Assembly: GCA_003021915.1 (NCBI GenBank)
Contig: PXOY01000042.1
Location: forward strand, 1-7,253
Origin: Parcubacteria group bacterium SW_4_49_11
GTDB taxonomy: Bacteria; Patescibacteriota; Minisyncoccia; SW-4-49-11
Direction of reading: 5' to 3'
Length of the DNA: 7,253 nucleotides
Numbering within the stretch: the stretch's first letter is position 1; each line of letters begins with the position of its first letter. A model generated the notes under the pieces. The model was not told the origin of the DNA and made no database searches. It was given only the letters and a program-made list of their open reading frames with translations. Made by a program: the position numbers and the translations under genes. This document shows, one piece after another, positions 1-5,811 of this stretch.

Positions 1-444
1 CGGCGGTTTGACAAACCGGTACTGGACGTCGTCATACCCACCACCTTCTTCGACCGTGTTGGAATCACCCACGGCGTCAGGGCCGTCACTCGGATCTCCG
101 TCTCGGGCGCCTACTTCCGGGGGAACCGGATTGGGGGGGAGTACGTCGTTGTCATTAAACCCTCCGAAGGTTTTTTGACACACTTCGTTCGGTTCACACG
201 TCAATTCTCCGCATTGGGCGTTTCCATACAATCCGTTTCCTTCCCGAAACCCTTCTCCCTCAGCTCCAGCACCTTCCTCTTCAGCACCGGCACCTTCTTC
301 CGCTTCAGTACCTTCCTCCCCTCCGGATCCTTCTTCCTGAGCTCCGGCAAAAGAAAAAGCGCTCAAAAGCAGGAAAAATCCTGCCACTATGATCATGGCG
401 CGTAGCGGATTATTGGTCTGATTGTTCTGTTTTCTGAGACTCAT
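1..444 (-). CDS. Exported Glu/Gly-rich protein with Cys cluster, function unknown (3' end outside window)
   Basis: The minus-strand frame stays open to the left edge, giving 148 residues of an incomplete protein. From the ATG at 444-442 it starts MSLRKQNNQ. A basic n-region leads into a hydrophobic core (about residues 17-32, IIVAGFFLLLSAF) and an Ala-Gly-Ala signal peptidase I site near residue 35, so Sec export is likely. A low-complexity Glu/Gly/Ala stretch follows at residues 36-68. Next come three closely spaced cysteines (C78, C83, C89) and a Pro/Asp/Gly-rich region. The start overlaps the 3' end of the upstream gene by 35 bases, which suggests co-transcription. Other in-frame ATGs are at 477-475, preceded by a GGAG, and at 396-394, which would leave almost no n-region. 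I do not recognise a family. The spacing of cysteines could form a small disulfide-linked module, but that is inference. Confidence 0.7.
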   Translation of the reverse strand, partial: MSLRKQNNQTNNPLRAMIIVAGFFLLLSAFSFAGAQEEGSGGEEGTEAEEGAGAEEEGAGAEGEGFREGNGLYGNAQCGELTCEPNEVCQKTFGGFNDNDVLPPNPVPPEVGARDGDPSDGPDAVGDSNTVEEGGGYDDVQYRFVKPP

Positions 445-1219
445 CGGAAGGAGTTTGGTTTTGCAGATTGAGGCCATACTGGTTCTCCAGCGCTTTTATT
501 TCGGTATTTAGGCGCGGTCGAAGTTCTTGAAGAATTTCCACCGCGAGGAGGTAATTGGTTTTTCTCCCTAACGGGTCATCTTGTTGTTTGGAGAGCCCGT
601 TGAGGAGATGATACTGAAGTTGAACGATGCGAAGGTAGCTTTTGTGCACTTTGAGAGCCGGTTGAGGAACCTGCGCATTGACCAGGTCATAGTACATGGT
701 TTCGTTAACAGAGCGCAGATTTTCGAGACTTTTTCCGTTTTCTTGTCGGTTCACCGCTTTTTTCGTGATGTTTTGGACACTCACTTCTTCGTGCTTCCTA
801 TTAAGGATATTGTACACCTTCTGAAAATACTGTGCAATGTCTTCCTTGCGGGACGTCTCGTACGTGCGTAAGTATTGCTCCGGAAGCGGGGGGAACCGAA
901 CGTCTTTAATAGAGAGGTTGCTGATTTCTTGCTTGGCTTGGCTGTCGAGACGTCCTTTTTGTCGGATAGACGCAGTAAGAATGTTGAATACGGTTTCCGT
1001 AATATTCAGTTTTTTCGTTTGTCCGGTTTCGGTCTGTTTGATGATCGTAATTTCGTCCAGGCCTTTGGCGAGCGCGGCTTGGCGGATCTCATGTTTGCGA
1101 TGGACGGTGTAGCCAATACTCGCTGCGGTGAGAGCGAACAGAAACAGAAAACACCCGCCCCAAATCAGTTTGGATTTGTGGTATTGCCATATATGTGCTA
1201 CCGTCTGTTTCGGTTTCAT
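410..1219 (-). CDS. Single-pass membrane-anchored protein, function unknown
   Basis: This is a complete 269-residue frame ending in TAA. The ATG at 1219-1217 has an in-frame TAA three codons upstream, so it is the first possible ATG. A basic N-terminus (residues 1-18, with K2, K4, K16 and K18) precedes one hydrophobic segment at about residues 19-36 (IWGGCFLFLFALTAASIG). This predicts a signal anchor with the rest outside the cytoplasm. The remainder is polar, Gln/Lys/Glu-rich and probably largely helical, with a Pro-containing break near 109-114 (RFPPLP) and a polar Gln/Ser tail. There is no lipobox, LPXTG or catalytic motif. The ribosome site is weak, with only AAGAAAG just before the ATG. 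The gene lies upstream of, and overlaps, an exported protein gene, so the two may form an envelope-associated pair. No family is recognised. Confidence 0.75.
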   Translation of the reverse strand: MKPKQTVAHIWQYHKSKLIWGGCFLFLFALTAASIGYTVHRKHEIRQAALAKGLDEITIIKQTETGQTKKLNITETVFNILTASIRQKGRLDSQAKQEISNLSIKDVRFPPLPEQYLRTYETSRKEDIAQYFQKVYNILNRKHEEVSVQNITKKAVNRQENGKSLENLRSVNETMYYDLVNAQVPQPALKVHKSYLRIVQLQYHLLNGLSKQQDDPLGRKTNYLLAVEILQELRPRLNTEIKALENQYGLNLQNQTPSDESQKTEQSDQ

Positions 1220-1248
1220 ACTTTCTTATCGTATCATATTTTGAAATA

Positions 1249-1347
1249 GTAGCATGTAGTAAGAATAAACAGAAGCCTGAATCCTGAAGCCTGAAAAAGT
1301 AGCACGTAGCAGGTAGCGAGTAGCAAGGAAATAGTAGTTAGTATTTA
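1249..1347. repeat. Interleaved heptanucleotide repeat arrays
   Basis: Units of exactly 7 bases recur in register. GTAGCAT and GTAGTAA lie at 1249-1262. GCCTGAA, TCCTGAA and GCCTGAA lie at 1275-1295. GTAGCAC, GTAGCAG, GTAGCGA and GTAGCAA lie at 1299-1326. One non-matching 7-base block follows, then GTAGTTA and GTATTTA at 1334-1347. Two different unit families (GTAGCRN and KCCTGAA) thus share one period. The tract is non-coding and resembles the short tandemly repeated heptanucleotides known from filamentous cyanobacteria, though the unit sequences differ. Function is unknown. Confidence 0.75.
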
Positions 1348-1432
1348 GAATAGTCGAGACATGCGCCTAACGGCGCGATATATGGTTGTGTTTTGCTACT
1401 GGCACGTGACCATGTAGGTGTACCTTGCTGTG

Positions 1433-1478
1433 TTTCCCTCCTTTTTAAAGGAGGGAAAGCCCGAAGGGAAGGGAGGTT
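1433..1478 (+). repeat. REP-like palindromic element, copy A
   Basis: TTTCCCTCCTTT (1433-1444) and AAAGGAGGGAAA (1447-1458) form a perfect 12-bp inverted repeat around TT. It is followed by a small CCC-GAA-GGG hairpin (1460-1468) and GGGAGGTT (1471-1478). The order GGAGG, CCCGAAGGG hairpin, then GGAG-TT recurs on the opposite strand at 1525-1551. This layout is like repetitive extragenic palindromes, whose units often begin with GGAG or GTAG and which are mobilised by REP-associated transposases. No transposase gene is present here. Confidence 0.5.
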
Positions 1479-1524
1479 GCGTAGCTATTTATGTCGTCTT
1501 TAAGATAAATGGTATTTGACGAAA

Positions 1525-1551
1525 ACTCCACCGCCCCTTCGGGGCACCTCC
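1525..1551 (-). repeat. REP-like palindromic element, copy B, inverted
   Basis: Read on the minus strand this is GGAGGT, then the hairpin GCCCC-GAA-GGGGC (1545-1533), then GGTGGAGTT. It shares the GGAGG start and CCCGAAGGG core with copy A but faces it, separated by about 46 bases. Two opposed units of this kind form a REPIN-like or BIME-like doublet. The call rests on the internal match only. Confidence 0.45.
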
Positions 1552-1616
1552 GGTATTTCTTCGTAATAGCTGTTCAACGCCAGCGGGATACTGCTAACGA
1601 CAGTCCTCTGAAAATA

Positions 1617-1655
1617 GGCTTTCGATAGAAAGCCGCAAAAAACAGAATGTTTTTT
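1617..1655. other. Tandem stem-loops of unknown role
   Basis: GGCTTTC (1617-1623), a GATA loop and GAAAGCC (1628-1634) form a perfect 7-bp hairpin. Immediately after it, AAAAAAC (1637-1643) and GTTTTTT (1649-1655) form a second, A/T-rich hairpin. The pair lies about 60 bases upstream of the rpsP promoter. It could be the tail of a small RNA or a weak terminator: on the plus strand the T-run belongs to the second stem, and on the minus strand the first stem is followed by TATTTT. The hairpins are seen in the sequence, but their role is not known. Confidence 0.4.
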
Positions 1656-1715
1656 GAGTGACCGTTGACTATTCGAACCGTAGGTGTCTTCAGTTACCGT
1701 AGTAATTCGACGAGG

Positions 1716-1745
1716 TTGACAAAGAGGAGGAAAGGGGCGTATAAT
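1716..1745 (+). promoter_or_regulatory. Consensus housekeeping-sigma promoter of rpsP
   Basis: A perfect -35 hexamer TTGACA (1716-1721) and a perfect -10 hexamer TATAAT (1740-1745) are separated by 18 bases. The spacer is purine-rich, containing GAGGAGGAAAGGGG. The start of transcription should be near 1752, giving an rpsP leader of only about 30 bases. The match to both hexamers fits a highly expressed ribosomal protein gene. Confidence 0.85.
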
Positions 1746-1781
1746 CAGGGTCAGTTTTATAACATTAAGTAACGCATTCTC

Positions 1782-2072
1782 ATGGTACGCATTCGTCTGT
1801 CTCGAATTGGAAAGCGCAATCATCCCGTGTATCGTGTCGTCGTAACCGAACACTGGCGCCCTGTAAAAGGGAAAAGTATTGAAGAAGTCGGAACATATGA
1901 TCCGGTTCAGTCTTTTGTGAAATTAAATGGAGAGCGCATTCGAGAATGGCTCCAAAGCGGGGCAAAACCGAGTACAACCGTGCACAACCTGCTGGTTAGC
2001 GAGGGAGTTATTGAGGACGAGAAGGTAAGTATCACGCGTCAAAAAGCAAGCGGATCCAAAGAAGCCGTGTAA
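1782..2072 (+). CDS. rpsP: Small ribosomal subunit protein S16 (bS16)
   Basis: bS16 binds 16S rRNA in the body of the 30S subunit and is needed for its assembly. The 96-residue product has the family pattern throughout: the start MVRIRLSRIGKRNHPVYRVV, the IEEVGTYDPV block (residues 33-42), the WLQSGAKPSTTVHNLL block (residues 56-71) and a short charged, Ser/Lys-rich tail. The length is normal for bS16. The ATG is fixed by an in-frame TAA at 1770-1772. No Shine-Dalgarno sequence lies in the short leader; the GGAGG at 1726-1730 is inside the promoter spacer and would not be transcribed. Many bacteria carry rpsP with rimM, trmD and rplS. Here it stands alone, followed by 189 non-coding bases and the RNase J cluster. 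Confidence 0.97.
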   Translation: MVRIRLSRIGKRNHPVYRVVVTEHWRPVKGKSIEEVGTYDPVQSFVKLNGERIREWLQSGAKPSTTVHNLLVSEGVIEDEKVSITRQKASGSKEAV

Positions 2073-2174
2073 GCTCTGACGCGAGTGTTTTTAAACGAAT
2101 TTCGAACGTTTCGTATACAGATAAGGGATAGGGCACATGGCGGTTGTTTGAGTGCCAAATCTCTGTTTGTATAA

Positions 2175-2218
2175 GAAAGAGGAATGACAATATAATCCCA
2201 ATACGGTTTGTCTCTTTC
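2175..2218 (+). promoter_or_regulatory. Putative promoter -10 inside a dyad, upstream of the RNase J cluster
   Basis: A perfect TATAAT lies at 2191-2196. The best -35 at 18-base spacing is weak (TTGTAT, 2167-2172). Transcription would start near 2203, leaving a leader of about 60 bases before the first RNase J-family gene. The -10 sits in the middle of an inverted repeat: GAAAGAG (2175-2181) pairs with CTCTTTC (2212-2218), and ACAA (2187-2190) with TTGT (2208-2211). The dyad centre (about 2196) is over the -10, which could make it an operator. The rest of the 2073-2261 gap shows only a weak GGCAC/GTGCC stem (2132-2156) and no clear rpsP terminator. Confidence 0.45.
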
Positions 2219-2261
2219 GAAATATGTCTTAAGTAGTACAAAGTAATACGTTTTGTTCGCT

Positions 2262-4001
2262 ATGTCTCAGTCTGAACAATCGCAATCTTCCTCCGAAGAG
2301 GTGAAGTACACCCAAGAGGGACAGGAACTGTCTCCCTGTAATGTACGGATTATTCCGTTGGGGGGGCTGCAGGAGAACGGAAAAAATATGACGCTTATCG
2401 AACAGGACGATGATATTATCGTCCTCGATATGGGCCTTCAACTCCCCGGCGCCGATCAACCGGGAGTGGACTTTATTATTCCCAACTCTTCCTATCTCAA
2501 AGAAAACGCGCACAAAATTCGAGGCGTGTTTTTGACGAACGGCCACTATGATCATATTGGAGCGGTTCCCTATATTTTATCTCTGATTCCGGGAGTGGAC
2601 ATTTACGCCACCGCCGAGACGTTTACGGTGCTTGAAAATCGACGCAACGTAAACGCAGAGAAACTCGATTATCGGAAGCGACTCCTGAAGTCGGGGAGTT
2701 CCGTGCGTCCGGGGTCCTTTAAGGTAGATGCGTTCCGCTTAAATCATAATATTCCGGGGAATATCGGGTTGTGTGTTTATACGCAACAAGGCAAAGTAGT
2801 CTACACCCCGAACTTTAAATTTGACTACACCCCCCTAAACGAGCCGGTGGCAAACGTGGGAGATTTCGCCAAGTACAGCGATACGGACATTTTCGCGCTG
2901 TTGGTGGGCAGTCACGCCGCTGATCAGGAAGGCTACGCGCCCTCGGAACAAGAGATCGGCCAAATGATCGAGCGTTATATGCATCGTACGCCCGGAAAAG
3001 CGATTATTACGACGTATCCTTCTATGTTGAATCGCATTCAGCAAATTATTACGGCGGCGGAAAAGAACAACCGTCATGTGTTCATTGAGGGCAAGAGCAT
3101 CTTGAACACCTTTAACACGGCGCGAAAACGCGGCATGATTCAGGTTGGAAAAGGAACGATTGTGGGTCCGCAGCTCTTGAAGGATTTGCCGGATAGCCAA
3201 TTGGTGGTGCTCTGTACGGGGTATCAAGGAGACGATGTGCCTCACTTTATCAAAATTATGAATCGGGAGCATCCTACGTTTGTGCTCAATGAAGGGGATA
3301 GCGCGATGTTTCCCTCTTCGTTGGTGCCGGGAAATGAACGCTCCATTGCGCAACTCAAAGACAATATCGCCAAGCAGGACGCGTTTACCTACCATACGCC
3401 CTTCCTGGATATTTATTCCGGAGCGCACGGGCATCGCGAAGATATCAAGATTATGATTAATATTGTGAAGCCTAAGTTTGTGCTCCCGATTAAGGGATAT
3501 GACCATCGGTTACGCGCTAACGCGGATACGGCTCAGGCGCTCGGGTATCCTGATAAGCTCATTCCGATCGGCCGAAACGGCAATGTGATGATCTTTGACT
3601 ATAAACAACGAGTCCGCACCAAAGAGCGTATTCCGTCTTCGAATGTTATGGTGGACGGTCTCGGTGTGGGGGATCTCAAGGAAGTGGTCCTTCGTGACAG
3701 ACAGATGATGTCCGAGGACGGTATTCTCAACATAGTTCTGATTGTGGATACGGCCACCAAGCGACTCTATCAAGAGCCGGAAGTGATGTCTCGCGGATTT
3801 GTCTACATGAAGGAGTCCGAAGAACTTATGGAAGAAGTGAAGCAACAGGTCCGTATGATCGGAGAGGGACTGCTGGCCGAGCAAGCCTCCGAAATTAACA
3901 CGTCCTATATCCGAGATGAACTGCGCGAGCAAGTAGGAAAATTCTTATTCGCACGTACCGAGCGTCGTCCCATGGTCTTGCCGGTCGTGGTAGAAGTGTA
4001 A
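2262..4001 (+). CDS. Ribonuclease J-family protein with degenerate active site (probable pseudonuclease)
   Basis: This 579-residue protein has the full RNase J layout: metallo-beta-lactamase fold from about residue 28, beta-CASP insert (about 216-370), return to the lactamase fold, and a C-terminal domain ending RRPMVLPVVVEV. RNase J enzymes are 5'-to-3' exonucleases and endonucleases that use two metal ions. Against the seven ligands of B. subtilis RNase J1, H95, D97, H98 and H162 are kept. N93 replaces H74, N184 replaces the bridging D164 (YTPNF for HTGDF) and K411 replaces H390. The motif A aspartate is also lost (LLVGSH, G216), and the GSQGE loop reads GYQGD. The motif B histidine (H389) remains. 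Catalysis is therefore unlikely, while fold and dimer contacts look intact. It precedes a more complete paralogue by 24 bases and may partner it. ATG 2262 is preferred over TTG 2253; an in-frame TAA lies at 2244-2246. No Shine-Dalgarno is seen. Confidence 0.93.
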   Translation: MSQSEQSQSSSEEVKYTQEGQELSPCNVRIIPLGGLQENGKNMTLIEQDDDIIVLDMGLQLPGADQPGVDFIIPNSSYLKENAHKIRGVFLTNGHYDHIGAVPYILSLIPGVDIYATAETFTVLENRRNVNAEKLDYRKRLLKSGSSVRPGSFKVDAFRLNHNIPGNIGLCVYTQQGKVVYTPNFKFDYTPLNEPVANVGDFAKYSDTDIFALLVGSHAADQEGYAPSEQEIGQMIERYMHRTPGKAIITTYPSMLNRIQQIITAAEKNNRHVFIEGKSILNTFNTARKRGMIQVGKGTIVGPQLLKDLPDSQLVVLCTGYQGDDVPHFIKIMNREHPTFVLNEGDSAMFPSSLVPGNERSIAQLKDNIAKQDAFTYHTPFLDIYSGAHGHREDIKIMINIVKPKFVLPIKGYDHRLRANADTAQALGYPDKLIPIGRNGNVMIFDYKQRVRTKERIPSSNVMVDGLGVGDLKEVVLRDRQMMSEDGILNIVLIVDTATKRLYQEPEVMSRGFVYMKESEELMEEVKQQVRMIGEGLLAEQASEINTSYIRDELREQVGKFLFARTERRPMVLPVVVEV

Positions 4002-4025
4002 TAATGCTAAATAATGTAAATTTCT

Positions 4026-5804
4026 ATGGCCAATACGCATAAAAATACGGATGTGCGCCGCGGAGCAACCTTTGTGCGCGATCTTAGTGATCAGAGCACT
4101 CGGTATCTCCGGGCCAAAGATCCGTTTCCTGAAGATACGAAGAAACTGCGCGTTATCCCCGTCGGCGGTGCCGAAGAGCTTGGGGGGCGCAACATGACGA
4201 TTTTGGAATATGGTGACGATATTATTGTCATTGATATGGGGCTTCAGTTTCCGGAAGAAGATCAGCCGGGTATTGATTATCTGATCCCCAATCCGCATTA
4301 CCTCAAGGGCAAAGAACACAAGGTGCGCGCTGCCTTGATTACGCACGGGCACATGGACCATATCGGTGGTGTACCGCATGTGATGTCGATGATCGGCAAT
4401 CCGCCCATCTACGCCACCCCGCTCACCATGGCCATTATGCAACGTCGGCAGGCCGAGCATACCCAAGCTCCGGCTTTGAACGCGCATGCAGTAAAGCATG
4501 AAGATACCATTAAGCTCGGAAGTTTTAAGGTGGAATTTCTGCACGTGAACCACAGTATTCCGGATTCCGCGGCTCTTATTATTCATACGCCCGAAGGAAC
4601 GATTCTTCATACCGGAGACTTTAAATTGGACCACAGTCCGTTGGATGAGAAACCGGCGGATATGGGACGCTTCGCGCGTTTGGGAAACGAAGGCGTCAAA
4701 ATGCTCATGGCGGATAGCACGAGCGTTAGCAAGCCCGGACACGCCATTTCCGAGACCACGGTGCAGTACAATATTGATGCCATCATGCAGCAGGCCAAAG
4801 CGAAGGTGATCGTGGCGACCTTCTCCACCATGCTGAACCGTGTGCAACAGGTGATCAAAATTTGCGAAAAATACGGCCGCAAGGTGGTCATTGAAGGATA
4901 CAGCATGCGTACCAATATTGAGATCGCGAAAGAGCTCGGATACGCGAGTTTTAACCCCAAAACGGTCATTTCCGCGAAAGAGGCGTTACGCATGCCAGCC
5001 GAAAAGGTGGCCATTGTCTGCACCGGATCGCAGGGTGAGTCCAAAGCCGCGTTAATGCGTATCGCGAATAAAGAACACAAGAATTTTACGATTGAAAAGG
5101 GAGATACGGTGGTGTTTTCGTCCTCGGTTATTCCGGGGAACGAGTCGGCTGTACAAGGGCTTAAAGACTTAATCGCCAAACAGCGGGGCCGTATCATCAA
5201 CTACAAAATGATGGATGTGCACATCGGAGGACACGCGCCGCGAGAAGATTTGCGGATGTTCCTCAATGTTATTCGCCCGCAATATCTGCAGCCCATCTAC
5301 GGAGATTTCTACTCCTTCAAACTCTTTGAGCAAATGGCGGTTGAGAACGGCATGGAGAAAGATCATATCATTCTCACGGACAACGGACGCGTGGTGGAGG
5401 CGCAAGATGGAGAAGTGCGCACCACCACCGAAACAGTGCCTTCCTATAACGTGATGGTGGACGGTCTTGGCGTCGGTGACCTGAGAGAAGTGGTTATTCG
5501 TGATCGTCAGTTGCTCGCGCAAGACGGTATGATGACGGTGATTGTCTTGGTCGATACCCAAGCGAACACCTTGTCTCAAGACCCGGAGATCATTTCCAAA
5601 GGGTTTGTCCATATGAAGACGTCGGGCGAGCTGATTAAGGATATCCGGAAACGAATTAAGGAAGTGGTGGAAGAAAAGTACCCGGAAGGTTCTGAATTGA
5701 ACTACGAATACGTAAAGAACGCGCTTCGGGAAGAACTGGGACTGTTTATTTATCAGAAGACCCAGCGCAGGCCGATGATTTTGCCGGTGGTGGTTGAAGT
5801 CTAG
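4026..5804 (+). CDS. rnj: Ribonuclease J
   Basis: RNase J degrades and matures mRNA and rRNA in the cytoplasm through 5'-to-3' exonuclease and endonuclease activity. The 592-residue product has an N-terminal extension of about 40 residues. The metallo-beta-lactamase core carries THGHMDH (H107, H109, D111, H112), NHSIPDS (H176) and HTGDF (D198), and ADSTS (D230) serves as motif A. The beta-CASP domain follows, with CTGSQGE (332-338) and IPGNE (369-373). The motif B histidine (H403) is present, and the C-terminal domain ends RRPMILPVVVEV. One ligand departs from B. subtilis RNase J1: the PIHGE histidine (H390, motif C) is Tyr here (PIYGD, Y425). Activity is still plausible. ATG 4026 is fixed by an in-frame TAA at 4017-4019, and no Shine-Dalgarno is seen. 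The stop is 7 bases before recO, so expression of the two is probably coupled. The protein shares long blocks with the upstream paralogue, which points to an old tandem duplication. Confidence 0.95.
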   Translation: MANTHKNTDVRRGATFVRDLSDQSTRYLRAKDPFPEDTKKLRVIPVGGAEELGGRNMTILEYGDDIIVIDMGLQFPEEDQPGIDYLIPNPHYLKGKEHKVRAALITHGHMDHIGGVPHVMSMIGNPPIYATPLTMAIMQRRQAEHTQAPALNAHAVKHEDTIKLGSFKVEFLHVNHSIPDSAALIIHTPEGTILHTGDFKLDHSPLDEKPADMGRFARLGNEGVKMLMADSTSVSKPGHAISETTVQYNIDAIMQQAKAKVIVATFSTMLNRVQQVIKICEKYGRKVVIEGYSMRTNIEIAKELGYASFNPKTVISAKEALRMPAEKVAIVCTGSQGESKAALMRIANKEHKNFTIEKGDTVVFSSSVIPGNESAVQGLKDLIAKQRGRIINYKMMDVHIGGHAPREDLRMFLNVIRPQYLQPIYGDFYSFKLFEQMAVENGMEKDHIILTDNGRVVEAQDGEVRTTTETVPSYNVMVDGLGVGDLREVVIRDRQLLAQDGMMTVIVLVDTQANTLSQDPEIISKGFVHMKTSGELIKDIRKRIKEVVEEKYPEGSELNYEYVKNALREELGLFIYQKTQRRPMILPVVVEV

Positions 5805-5811
5805 CTGACGT

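Larger units (their letters stand above)
1220..1781. other. Divergent intergenic region rich in repeats and hairpins
   Basis: This 562-base region separates the minus-strand pair from rpsP, and I see no convincing gene in it. From left to right it holds 7-base repeat arrays (1249-1347), a small GCGCC/GGCGC hairpin (1363-1376), a 12-bp palindrome with REP-like units (1433-1551), further stem-loops (about 1570-1655) and the rpsP promoter (1716-1745). A minus-strand open frame across 1500-1853 lacks any recognisable protein character and runs into rpsP antisense, so it is not called. Confidence 0.7.

Noticed and set aside
1249..1347. CRISPR array
   Set aside because: Units are 7 bases with no unique spacers of constant length and no cas genes nearby.
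1433..1458. 12-bp palindrome as an intrinsic terminator
   Set aside because: No T-run follows the stem on either strand, and the sequence continues into REP-like units instead.
1500..1853. Minus-strand open frame of 117 codons across the intergenic region
   Set aside because: It starts inside antisense rpsP, spans the rpsP promoter, hairpins and REP-like copy B, and has no recognisable domain or steady composition.
2073..2118. Terminator after rpsP
   Set aside because: The only pairings before the T-run at 2089-2092 are about 3 bp, and ACGAA/TTCGT has a 10-base loop. This is too weak to call.
2253..2261. TTG start nine bases upstream of the first RNase J-family ATG
   Set aside because: It adds only three residues and has no ribosome site, while all neighbouring genes start with ATG.
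3945..4847. Long minus-strand open frame (300 codons) opposite the second RNase J
   Set aside because: It is antisense to strongly conserved RNase J sequence and its translation is His/Arg-rich without family features, as expected of a shadow frame. The same holds for 2835-3506 and 4607-5200.
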